Positions 1-7,134 of a stretch of DNA of 9,984 bases are shown here, in pieces. The notes under the pieces were generated by a model, which was not told the DNA's origin, searched no databases, and saw only the letters and a program-made list of their open reading frames with translations. Position 1 is the first letter of the stretch; each line of letters starts with the position of its first letter. The position numbers and the translations under genes are program-made. Source of the DNA: Dysgonomonas sp. (lineage in GTDB: Bacteria > Bacteroidota > Bacteroidia > Bacteroidales > Dysgonomonadaceae); NCBI GenBank assembly GCA_003523545.1, contig DQAM01000039.1, positions 1 through 9,984 on the forward strand. Reading direction: 5' to 3'.

Positions 1-120
1 CTGAGTAAGCAGCTCTATCTCTTTTTCTAATTCAAAGTACGGGTATTTTTTTCGTAATTCATTGACCTTTAACAAAGTTTGCCTTAAAAATTGTTTATGT
101 TCTTCCGTACTAGGATTAAA
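1..120 (-). pseudogene. Out-of-frame C-terminal part of the GSCFA gene, running off the left edge
   Basis: Forty codons are open on the minus strand from 120 to the window edge, in the frame one base off the GSCFA gene. They begin FNPSTEEHKQFLRQTLLKV and continue with KKYPYFELEKEIELLTQ. From knowledge of the family, GSCFA proteins follow 'HRPFNP' with just this kind of 'KQFLRQTLLK...KYPYF' tail. The frames join if one T is restored in the coding-strand CCTTTAAT at 115-122, giving CCT TTT AAT (P-F-N). The last complete codon in the window is 1-3, so the true stop lies outside. This is either a real disrupting deletion or a sequence/assembly error. Confidence 0.8.
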
Positions 121-971
121 GGACGATGCCCGACAGCCCTGTGTATAATCCCCCATTCTTTATTGATCTGCCTGGTTTTTTCATCGAAGTAAGTATCTGA
201 AAAAACCTCCCATATATAGTCTATTGCTGCATTTGCAGGATGTATCATATCTTCGGCAAAGAAACGATAATCCCTCAATTCGTCCATCATGATTTCATAA
301 GAGGGGAAATAATATATACCTTCGAAGCTATGTATTAATTCATCGATAGCTAATAATAATGCCGCCTTGCTCAGCTGGTTGTTATGTGCCCCATCTTTCC
401 AATGACGCACAGGACTCACCGTAAAAAGTATTTTCAGGGAAGGATTTATCTCTCTTAGCTCCTCAATGGTACTTCTCCATGAATCAGTAATAGATGCTAC
501 AGACAATTTTTTCCTGTCAAACATGGATGCCGGAAATTTATGGCAATTGGAAACAATTGTACCCGATTCCTTAAGCATATATATATATGCTGTACCGAAT
601 GTCAAGATTAATATATCCGCCTCCTTCAAACCGACAGATGCAGTCTGTAAAGAATTATTGATCGCTTTTAATGCTTCCTCTTTCGTTTGTCTCGAAAAAG
701 AACCATGATGCATCATGCTTACAAACAGTCCGTTGTTCTCTCTGAGTTCATTTTCAGAAAAAGGTGTTCCGGTTACAAGCCTGTGTAAGGCTGCAGCAAT
801 GGAAGACGGATTATATAGAATACCGAAAGGGTTGACATGAACATTAAATTTATTGTCCTGCAATTTATTGCCGATGTTTTCTGCAAAACAAGATCCCAGG
901 AGCGCAATGCGCGAATGGTGATCTATAAAAAAATCCGGTTTCGTTATTTCAACTCTTTTCCTGAATTCCAT
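84..971 (-). CDS. GSCFA-domain protein (SGNH-hydrolase-like), C-terminus altered by an apparent frameshift
   Basis: This 295-codon frame encodes a GSCFA-family protein, a Bacteroidetes-enriched family related to SGNH/GDSL hydrolases whose substrate is not established. Visible motifs are LLGSCFA (residues 24-30, with Ser27 in the likely nucleophile block), NPFGILYNP (47-55), LTFGTAYI (123-130), SPVRH (186-190) and DMIHP (241-245), the last resembling the Asp-x-x-His block of SGNH enzymes. There is no clear signal peptide. The start at 971 lies 3 bases after the M28 peptidase stop, so this is the third gene of the MltF-like/M28/GSCFA operon. After HRP at residue 284 the frame runs into 11 residues unlike the family and stops. 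The expected family tail lies in another frame (see the entry at 1-120). Family assignment is firm. The catalytic role is inferred from motif position. Confidence 0.9.
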   Translation of the reverse strand: MEFRKRVEITKPDFFIDHHSRIALLGSCFAENIGNKLQDNKFNVHVNPFGILYNPSSIAAALHRLVTGTPFSENELRENNGLFVSMMHHGSFSRQTKEEALKAINNSLQTASVGLKEADILILTFGTAYIYMLKESGTIVSNCHKFPASMFDRKKLSVASITDSWRSTIEELREINPSLKILFTVSPVRHWKDGAHNNQLSKAALLLAIDELIHSFEGIYYFPSYEIMMDELRDYRFFAEDMIHPANAAIDYIWEVFSDTYFDEKTRQINKEWGIIHRAVGHRPLILVRKNINNF

Positions 972-974
972 GTA

Positions 975-1973
975 TCAGTAATTTTTTTCGTTAGCCAGAT
1001 TCCACATATTCAGAAAAGCAGCTTTGGTTATGTCTACCAATTTTCCCCAATTTATATGGGAGGCCTCGTCACTTGGTTTGTGGTAATCAGGATGCCCGTC
1101 GGTATGATACCAGATAACGGGAATATCGTAACGGGCAAAAGAGCGGTTATCACTTCCTCCCAGCAAATTGTCCGAAGGCCTGTAATCGGGTTCGAGATTC
1201 AACCCGTATTTCCGGATACTGTCTTTCAGCCAGTTTCCGAAAACAGGATGTTGCTCCGAATAAAAATATACAACATGCTTTGGCTGGGATTCATCGTTAT
1301 TCCTGCCTATCATATCAAAATTAAGGTATCCTTTAATATCGTTTGTAAAAGTGCAGCTCATCGTAAAATACCGGGAACCGAGAAGTCCCAGTTCTTCTCC
1401 ATCCCAAAAAGCAAAAATTACGTTCCTTTGCGGTTTTACTCCGCTTTCGACAAAGGCTTTGGCAATCTGCATCACAGCCGAAACACCCGAAGCGTTGTCG
1501 TCGGCTCCGTTGTAAATCTGGTCTCCTTCCAGGCTCTCATCCTTTCCCAGATGATCATAGTGCGCCCCAACAATGACGTATTCATCCGGATTGACTCCGC
1601 CAATCATACCTATTACATTCTGCATTTTCAATACCCGGTGGACTCTCTGCTTGTATTTGACAATAGAATCGGGTTCTACCGTATACCTTTTCCGCGATTG
1701 GAAATCTTCATTGTAGGCTTCGAACTGCTGAAAATAACTGTCTGATAATGGCTCTATACCTAACGAAATAAGATAGGATGCTAAATATTCGGCAGTAACT
1801 TTTCCGGAATTGCTTCCTGCACGGCGGCCTTCCAATGCATCGCTGGCTAAAAAACCGATAATAGATCTGGCATTCTGTTCATTAATAGTATTCACAGCTT
1901 TCTCAACCGGCTGTTGGGCAGAAACGGAATGGAAAGTGAAAGAGATGAGTAAAATAAAACAAAGTAATTTCAT
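975..1973 (-). CDS. Secreted M28-family zinc metallopeptidase
   Basis: The 332-residue protein starts with a signal peptide (hydrophobic core at residues 3-17, likely cleavage after SVSA). It carries the full M28 co-catalytic metal site: AHYDHLG with His138, NGADDNASG with the bridging Asp at 158/159, GEELGLLGS with catalytic Glu193 and ligand Glu194, NFDMIGR with Asp220, and DYHKPSD with His298. M28 enzymes are di-zinc aminopeptidases or carboxypeptidases. The exact specificity cannot be read here. Export implies periplasmic or surface peptide breakdown. It sits 7 bases after the transglycosylase gene and 3 bases before the GSCFA gene, so it is translated within one operon, which fits a role in envelope or peptide turnover. 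All key residues are present and the length is normal. Confidence 0.95.
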   Translation of the reverse strand: MKLLCFILLISFTFHSVSAQQPVEKAVNTINEQNARSIIGFLASDALEGRRAGSNSGKVTAEYLASYLISLGIEPLSDSYFQQFEAYNEDFQSRKRYTVEPDSIVKYKQRVHRVLKMQNVIGMIGGVNPDEYVIVGAHYDHLGKDESLEGDQIYNGADDNASGVSAVMQIAKAFVESGVKPQRNVIFAFWDGEELGLLGSRYFTMSCTFTNDIKGYLNFDMIGRNNDESQPKHVVYFYSEQHPVFGNWLKDSIRKYGLNLEPDYRPSDNLLGGSDNRSFARYDIPVIWYHTDGHPDYHKPSDEASHINWGKLVDITKAAFLNMWNLANEKNY

Positions 1974-1980
1974 CTTCTAT

Positions 1981-3363
1981 TTATTCAGGTGATTTATATC
2001 GAGACCAGCGCTGCATGACTTGCCTCACATAATTTACAACTTCTGTCCCGCGAAGATACCCACATTTTACAACAGGATCGTTATAATATTCAGGTTTACT
2101 TTTCAGCTCGATGTACTTTTCCACGCTGCCGAACCAGACATCCGGATTATCCCCGTATTTTTGTGCCAGTGCCCGTGCATCTGTAATATGGCCTAATCCG
2201 CCGTTATAAGAAGCCAAAACAAATTTTACGCGCTCCTCCTGATTTTCTATTTTGCTGAAATATCTGTTCAGATAGCTGATATAATTGGCACCTGCCATTA
2301 CGCTTTTATCCGGGTCTTCCAATTCCTCCCCTTCTACTCCGTAAAGCTGAGCCGTACGCGGCATCAGCCCCATCAGTCCGACAGCTCCTGCCCAAGAAGA
2401 CAAGTCTGTCCTGAAATGAGATTCCTGATATGCAACAGCAGCCAATAAATGCCAGTCATAACCCGCAGTCGGAGCATGTTTCCGGAATATAGAATCAAAA
2501 ACTGAAATGGCTCCATCGGGTAAACGAACCAAAATTTCACCCTCCAGGCTATCCGGCAGCCTTTTACTTAATTCGAAATATTTTTTGATAGTTGCCCGGT
2601 AAACAGGCTTACCGCTATTCTCTTCAAACCAATCATCCAGGGCTTTTGCCAATTGCGGCATATCTTTTCGCACCGCCCACGAAGAACGCTGGTTGAAGCT
2701 GAGAGGCGTAGTAACGTCGAGATTGCGGAAATATGTTTTATTGAGCAATGCAATGTATTCGTCTGCTACCGTATAATCTATTTCTTTTCTGGAAACCATA
2801 GCTATCAGGTCTTCTACAGTTACTGTATCTTTCTCGATATCCCTTATGACAATGCCGTTGCCAAGTTCATCATCAAGATTTTTCAACCTTCTGTGGTATT
2901 TGGTATCGTGCTTCACATATACTTCTTTTCCTATGAGCTGGGTCACATCCCGTACCATCTCGCCTTTTCTGCCGCTACGTTGTACAAGTATCTGACGGGA
3001 CACCTGCTCCAAACCGCAATAAAGTACCGAATCTTTAAGTTCATTCTGTATGGATATGGTATTTGCCACCAAATCACCTTCTCCCTTTGACAACATCTCG
3101 AGCAGACGCGTCGAATTTTCCGCTACTACAACATTCAGTTTAAGACCATGATAATCGCAAAACTCTTTTGCCAGATCATAATCATAACCCATCGGTTCGT
3201 CTTTGTATATGAAATAAGAAGTGGAACTGTTTAGTGTAATGATAGTAAGTTCGCCTTTTTGATTTATCTGTTCGAAATCATACGGTGTACTCTTTTTCTC
3301 CCCGTTACAACCAATGAAAAGATATATCACAACACCTATAAAAGAATAAACAGCTTTGTTCAT
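1981..3363 (-). CDS. MltF-like membrane-bound lytic murein transglycosylase (lipoprotein)
   Basis: The 460-residue protein has the MltF layout. A lipoprotein signal ends in the lipobox LFIGC, with the acylated Cys at 19. A periplasmic solute-binding (SBP_bac_3-like) domain spans about residues 35-265. A C-terminal SLT/lysozyme-like domain spans about 285-455. The transglycosylase motifs are clear: AYQESHF with catalytic Glu314, GLMGLMPRTAQLYGV (329-343) and ASYNGG (384-389). These enzymes cleave the MurNAc-GlcNAc bond in peptidoglycan non-hydrolytically, forming 1,6-anhydroMurNAc. The lipid anchor points to a membrane facing the periplasm. It is the first gene of a minus-strand operon with the M28 peptidase and GSCFA genes, and a strong Bacteroidetes-type promoter lies just upstream (3387-3418). 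The gene looks intact. Which ligand the binding-protein domain senses cannot be told. Confidence 0.95.
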   Translation of the reverse strand: MNKAVYSFIGVVIYLFIGCNGEKKSTPYDFEQINQKGELTIITLNSSTSYFIYKDEPMGYDYDLAKEFCDYHGLKLNVVVAENSTRLLEMLSKGEGDLVANTISIQNELKDSVLYCGLEQVSRQILVQRSGRKGEMVRDVTQLIGKEVYVKHDTKYHRRLKNLDDELGNGIVIRDIEKDTVTVEDLIAMVSRKEIDYTVADEYIALLNKTYFRNLDVTTPLSFNQRSSWAVRKDMPQLAKALDDWFEENSGKPVYRATIKKYFELSKRLPDSLEGEILVRLPDGAISVFDSIFRKHAPTAGYDWHLLAAVAYQESHFRTDLSSWAGAVGLMGLMPRTAQLYGVEGEELEDPDKSVMAGANYISYLNRYFSKIENQEERVKFVLASYNGGLGHITDARALAQKYGDNPDVWFGSVEKYIELKSKPEYYNDPVVKCGYLRGTEVVNYVRQVMQRWSRYKSPE

Positions 3364-3386
3364 ACGTATATTCTTTAATTATGAAG

Positions 3387-3418
3387 CAAATATATGAAAA
3401 ATCTCCGCTGGTTACAAA
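3387..3418 (-). promoter_or_regulatory. Bacteroidetes-type promoter of the transglycosylase operon
   Basis: On the minus strand TTTG (3415-3418) is followed after 20 bases by TATATTTG (3387-3394). This matches the Bacteroidetes primary sigma consensus, a -33 TTTG and a -7 TAnnTTTG. Transcription would start near 3380, giving a leader of roughly 15-20 bases before the ATG at 3363. The -33 box lies in the loop, and most of the spacer in one arm, of the hairpin at 3401-3441. Confidence 0.8.
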
Positions 3419-3441
3419 GAGAGAGACATACCAGCGGAGAT
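3397..3441 (-). terminator. Probable intrinsic terminator downstream of the ABC transporter gene
   Basis: There is a perfect 12-bp inverted repeat: 3401-3412 pairs with 3430-3441 across a 17-base loop. Read on the minus strand, the stem ACCAGCGGAGAT is followed at once by TTTT (3397-3400), as in a Rho-independent terminator. It sits about 275 bases past the ABC transporter stop. The same DNA holds the promoter of the next operon, so it might instead act as a protein-binding palindrome. Confidence 0.6.
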
Positions 3442-3716
3442 CTAAGAGGTCTAACCAATTTTTAACTTATGAACACATAAGACCCCCTTTATTTTTTTAA
3501 TAAAAGACAGCCAGTATAATTGTTGTTTTAAAAGGATAAAATGAGATCTCAAAAGCAAACTTTACTGTTTTGCTTGTTGCTTATTATCTATTGATCTCTA
3601 TAATGATAGCTAAAAGGTAAGATTCAGGATAACGTAAAAACTTTTACAAAAGAAATAGATTAAAAAATTATTTCCTAGCAATTAAAAGTATTTAATACTC
3701 ATATTTAACTTAAAAA
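3442..3716. other. AT-rich intergenic stretch with small inverted repeats, no clear gene
   Basis: This is the rest of the 353-base gap between the ABC and transglycosylase genes, and most likely the 3' untranslated region of the ABC transcript. It contains a 6-bp hairpin, CTTATG/CATAAG (3466-3481, 4-base loop), inside a weaker outer pairing of GGTCT (3448-3452) with AGACC, followed on the plus strand by a T-rich run (about 3487-3498). Also present are the palindromes TGAGATCTCA (3542-3551), GTAAAA-AC-TTTTAC (3634-3647) and AGTATTTAATACT (3687-3699). No tRNA or convincing coding frame was found. Confidence 0.5.
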
Positions 3717-5570
3717 TTAAAAATGCTGCATATCACACAGTTTCCGGTACAATCCATTCAGGTTATATAGCTCTGTATGCTGTCCCCTTTCTACAATTTT
3801 CCCCTCGTGCATTACGCATATTTCGTCTGCATTAATAATAGTGGAAAGACGATGTGCTATGACAATGGTGGTACGGTTGCGCATCAGATTTTCAAGTGCC
3901 TCCTGCACAAGCCTTTCCGATTCGGTATCCAAAGCGGATGTAGCCTCGTCAAGAATTAAAATCTGGGGATCTTTCAAGATGGCACGGGCTATGCTGACAC
4001 GCTGGCGCTGTCCTCCCGACAACTTACAGCCGCGGTCTCCGATGTTGGTATTATACCCATCTTCCGAAGCGATTATGAATTCGTGGGCATTCGCTATTTT
4101 TGCCGCTTCCACTACCTGATCCATAGCAGCTTCTTCAACACCGAATGCAATGTTATTGAAAAATGTATCATTGAATAATATAGCTTCCTGATTGACATTC
4201 CCCATCAAGGAACGCAAATCGTACACATCTGCTTCGCGGACATCCACCCCGTCTATCAATATCTGACCGTCGTTGATGTCGTAAAAACGAGGCAGAAGGT
4301 CGACCATAGTCGATTTTCCGGAGCCCGATTGACCTACCAGCGCCACGGTTTTTCCTTTCGGAATTTCAAGATTGATTTGTTCGAGCACCCATCTGGTTCT
4401 GTAACGGAACCAAACATTGCGGTACTCTATTTTTTCATTGAAAGATAACTTAACCGGGCTTTCAGGCGATTTTATATTGTTCTCGGCAGACAATATTTTA
4501 TCGATACGATCCATAGACGCTAAACCTCTTTGTACTGAATAAGCAGATTTCGACAACTCTTTGGCCGGGTTAATAATACTGTAAAACATGAGCAGATAAA
4601 AAATGAAACTCGAAGCTGTTATCCCCCCCTCGTTACTTATGATAAGGCTTCCGCCGAACCACAAAACCACAGCGATAGTCGTTGTTCCTAGAAATTCGCT
4701 CATAGGACCTGACATCTGCTGGCGGCGTACAATACGATTGGTTATACTTCTGAGTTCATCTCCCCCGTTGTGGAAACGGTTCGATATTTTCTTTTCGGCA
4801 TTGAAAGCCTTGATAATGCGGAGTCCTCCTAAAGTTTCTTCTATCTGCGCCATCAATTCACCCCATTTCTCCTGTGCTTCAGTGGAAGTACGTTTCAGAG
4901 TTTTACCCACTTTACCCATAATAATGCCGGACAACGGAAGCAATACGATAGCAAATAAGGTCAGCTTCCAACTGATGATCAACATCGTGGTAAAATAGAC
5001 GAGTATAAGAATCGGGTTTTTAAACAGCATATCGAGCGAACTCATAATAGAGTTTTCCACTTCGTTTACATCTCCCGTCATACGGGCAATGATATCCCCT
5101 TTGCGCTCTTCCGAAAAGAATGATAATGGCAGAAATAATATTTTATCGTTTATCTGGTTTCGTATATCCCTTACAATTCCGGTACGGATAGGAACAAGGA
5201 AGAAAATAGCCAGATAGGTCACGGCCGTTTTTACGAAAGTGAGGACTACCAGCGACAAAGCTAATATCAATAATAATGTGCCAACTCCATATTCCTGTGC
5301 ATAAACAGACATATAGTAATAGAAGTTATTTTTCAGGGCAGATACAAAATATTCCGCGTTGGCGATAAAAGAACCTCCGCCCGATGCGCTCCAGGGCATA
5401 AACTCGTAAACACTATCCCCTATCTGAAACAAAATATTAAGGATAGGTATTATCAGACTGAATGAAACCACGTTCATAAAGGCAGATAATATATTGAAAA
5501 TAAAACTAAGGATTAGCTGGGTTTTGTAAGGAGGGACAAAACGTCTTAGTATACGGAAGAGCTGTTTCAT
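3717..5570 (-). CDS. MsbA-type ABC exporter (fused permease and ATP-binding half-transporter)
   Basis: The 617-residue protein has an N-terminal transmembrane domain with hydrophobic segments near residues 20-50, 95-127, 185-215, 295-311 and 319-335. It is followed by one ATPase domain (about 375-617). All nucleotide-binding motifs are intact: Walker A GQSGSGKST (413-421), Q-loop Gln461, signature LSGGQRQR (517-524), Walker B ILILDE (537-542, catalytic Glu542), D-loop SALD (545-548) and switch His573. Such half-transporters dimerise in the inner membrane and export lipids (MsbA with lipid A core), drugs or peptides. The substrate cannot be decided from sequence. It stands alone on the minus strand, divergent from the protease genes, with an inverted-repeat-rich leader (5587-5649) and a likely terminator at 3397-3441. 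A G7 run on the coding strand (plus-strand C7 at 4623-4629) falls in the loop at residues 314-316. Confidence 0.95.
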   Translation of the reverse strand: MKQLFRILRRFVPPYKTQLILSFIFNILSAFMNVVSFSLIIPILNILFQIGDSVYEFMPWSASGGGSFIANAEYFVSALKNNFYYYMSVYAQEYGVGTLLLILALSLVVLTFVKTAVTYLAIFFLVPIRTGIVRDIRNQINDKILFLPLSFFSEERKGDIIARMTGDVNEVENSIMSSLDMLFKNPILILVYFTTMLIISWKLTLFAIVLLPLSGIIMGKVGKTLKRTSTEAQEKWGELMAQIEETLGGLRIIKAFNAEKKISNRFHNGGDELRSITNRIVRRQQMSGPMSEFLGTTTIAVVLWFGGSLIISNEGGITASSFIFYLLMFYSIINPAKELSKSAYSVQRGLASMDRIDKILSAENNIKSPESPVKLSFNEKIEYRNVWFRYRTRWVLEQINLEIPKGKTVALVGQSGSGKSTMVDLLPRFYDINDGQILIDGVDVREADVYDLRSLMGNVNQEAILFNDTFFNNIAFGVEEAAMDQVVEAAKIANAHEFIIASEDGYNTNIGDRGCKLSGGQRQRVSIARAILKDPQILILDEATSALDTESERLVQEALENLMRNRTTIVIAHRLSTIINADEICVMHEGKIVERGQHTELYNLNGLYRKLCDMQHF

Positions 5571-5586
5571 ATTCTACTTTTGGAAG

Positions 5587-5649
5587 GCAGGCTATAATAG
5601 ATTTGCAGCCTGCAGATATACTTTTACATTGACTGAAAACGGGCTGCAA
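5587..5649 (-). promoter_or_regulatory. Overlapping inverted repeats in the leader of the ABC exporter gene
   Basis: Two stems share bases. The 8-bp pair 5642-5649 with 5603-5610 (GGCTGCAA/TTGCAGCC) and the 7-bp pair 5607-5613 with 5587-5593 (AGCCTGC/GCAGGCT) cannot form together, because 5607-5610 is used by both. The second hairpin ends 16 bases before the ATG at 5570. In RNA this could switch between two folds. In DNA it could be a set of operator half-sites. Presence of the repeats is seen directly; function is inferred. No good minus-strand TAnnTTTG was found here, only the one-mismatch TACTTTCG at 5674-5681 without a -33 partner. Confidence 0.4.
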
Positions 5650-5714
5650 GTTAATCATAATTATTTTATTTAGCGAAAGTAATGTTTTGTGGTCTTCGTA
5701 TTCATAGTTATCTT

Positions 5715-5722
5715 TATATTTG
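5715..5722 (+). promoter_or_regulatory. Likely -7 box of the protease/hydrolase operon
   Basis: TATATTTG matches the Bacteroidetes -7 consensus TAnnTTTG exactly and lies 35 bases before the chosen ATG at 5758. The nearest TTTG upstream (5686-5689) is 25 bases away, longer than the usual 19-21, so the -33 box is weak or absent. A transcript starting here would begin near 5729. Confidence 0.5.
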
Positions 5723-5757
5723 TTTCACAAAAAACGACTAATATAACTGAATCTTTT

Positions 5758-7122
5758 ATGCGTAAATTAATTATACTCCCTTTTCTTTTACTGGCAATAT
5801 TACCTCTATTTTCTATCGAAGGTTATATGTTCCGTATATACTTGAAAGATAAAGGGGAAATAGCCTTACAAACTGATCCTCTCCAGCTTATCAGCGAAAG
5901 GGCATTGCAAAGGAGAATAAAACAGGGTATCCCGATAGATTCCACGGATTATCCGGTTTCTGCACAATATATTTCCCGAATTGAAAGCTCAGGATTTAAA
6001 GTAATCGCTAAAAGCAAGTGGCTCAATACTATAAGCGTGTATTGCAAAGACAGCCTGTCTATCAATAAAGCTCAAAGATTCAATTTTGTAGATGACATCC
6101 GCTTTATCTGGAAAGGAGATACTGTGTCTGCTCGTAAGTCCGAAAGCACTGCCAAAAAAATCAAAATCATAGAAAAACCGGAAGGAGTATACGGATACGG
6201 CACCGAACAATTGAAAATGCTTAACGGCGATTACTTACACGAACAGGGATATAAAGGAAAAGGAATGGAGATAGCTGTAATCGACGCCGGTTACAAGAAT
6301 TTCCCTGAAATAATGTTACTGGATAATATACATGTTAAAGGTGTAAAAGATTTTGTGTTCGACACGGATAGTATTTTCAGAAGCAGTGACCACGGGCTGA
6401 AAGTATTATCAGTAATAGGAGCCAACAGACCTGATATTTATATCGGAACTGCTCCGGAAGCTAAATTCTGGCTTCTCAAATCCGAAGACGGACGCTCAGA
6501 GTATCCTGTAGAAGAAGATTACTGGGTAGCCGCTGCTGAATATGCAGACAGTGTAGGCGTCGACATTATCAATACATCATTAGGATACAATAAATTCCAT
6601 CTGCCTGCGAAAAGCTATATTCATGATGATCTGGACGGAAAGACCGCTTTTATAAGCAAAGCGGCCCGGATGGCAGCCTCGAAAGGTATATTTATGGAAA
6701 TGAGCGCCGGGAACGAGGGAAGCAGCGAATGGCATAAGATATCCGTACCCGCGGATGCTTTCGATGTGCTTACGGTAGGTTCTGTCACAAGAGATTCTAT
6801 AGTTTCGTCATTCAGCTCGTGGGGGCCTGCAGCCGACGGAAGAGTCAAACCTGAGGTAATGGCTTTGGGGAGCAGCATCAATGTCATAGGTGCGGACGGG
6901 GAAGTAGTGCAATCGAGCGGAACATCTTTTTCCGGTCCTGTGATGTCGGGCATAGCCGCCTGTTTGTGGCAGGCATACCCTTTCCTCACCAACAAGCAAT
7001 TACTGGACGTTATATGTAGATCGGGACATAAATACGATGCTCCCGGAGACGTGTATGGGTACGGCATCCCCGATATGAAAAAAGCAGTTGCTATTGCGGA
7101 AGAATTATACGGGCAAAATTAA
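5758..7122 (+). CDS. Secreted subtilisin-family (S8) serine protease, no C-terminal sorting tail
   Basis: The 454-residue protein has a signal peptide (MRKLIILPFLLLAILPLFS), a propeptide-like region (about 23-118) and an S8 catalytic domain (about 145-450). The triad is visible: Asp176 in AVIDAG, His212 in SDHGLKVLSV and Ser390 in SSGTSFSGP, with oxyanion Asn319 in SAGNEG. The His motif lacks the usual Thr of HGT. I chose the ATG at 5758 because it starts a good signal peptide. A GTG at 5689 would add 23 residues but lies upstream of the -7 box at 5715-5722. This is the first gene of the plus-strand operon and the paralogue of the next gene. In residues 251-300, which share numbering in both, 36 of 50 positions are identical. 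Unlike its partner it ends right after the catalytic domain. The protein target is unknown. Confidence 0.93.
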   Translation: MRKLIILPFLLLAILPLFSIEGYMFRIYLKDKGEIALQTDPLQLISERALQRRIKQGIPIDSTDYPVSAQYISRIESSGFKVIAKSKWLNTISVYCKDSLSINKAQRFNFVDDIRFIWKGDTVSARKSESTAKKIKIIEKPEGVYGYGTEQLKMLNGDYLHEQGYKGKGMEIAVIDAGYKNFPEIMLLDNIHVKGVKDFVFDTDSIFRSSDHGLKVLSVIGANRPDIYIGTAPEAKFWLLKSEDGRSEYPVEEDYWVAAAEYADSVGVDIINTSLGYNKFHLPAKSYIHDDLDGKTAFISKAARMAASKGIFMEMSAGNEGSSEWHKISVPADAFDVLTVGSVTRDSIVSSFSSWGPAADGRVKPEVMALGSSINVIGADGEVVQSSGTSFSGPVMSGIAACLWQAYPFLTNKQLLDVICRSGHKYDAPGDVYGYGIPDMKKAVAIAEELYGQN

Positions 7123-7134
7123 AAACTAATCTTT

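Noticed and set aside
27..62. Minus-strand ATG frame (MNYEKNTRTLN) after the GSCFA stop
   Set aside because: It stops after 11 codons, and the same bases encode the out-of-frame GSCFA tail.
837..1745. A 302-codon open plus-strand frame
   Set aside because: It lies opposite the M28 peptidase and GSCFA genes, which carry complete family motifs; its translation shows no recognisable domain. It is a shadow frame.
3541..3594. A 17-codon plus-strand frame (MRSQKQTLLFCLLLIIY) with an AAGGA just upstream, like a tiny hydrophobic or leader peptide
   Set aside because: It is too short to judge, has no clear promoter and no gene in its direction that it could lead, and hydrophobic short frames arise easily in AT-rich DNA.
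5674..5681. TACTTTCG on the minus strand as the ABC exporter promoter
   Set aside because: It has one mismatch to TAnnTTTG and no TTTG about 20 bases upstream.
5689..5757. GTG-initiated N-terminal extension of the first protease
   Set aside because: It lies upstream of the -7 box and puts a second hydrophobic stretch before a good signal peptide; the ATG at 5758 fits better.
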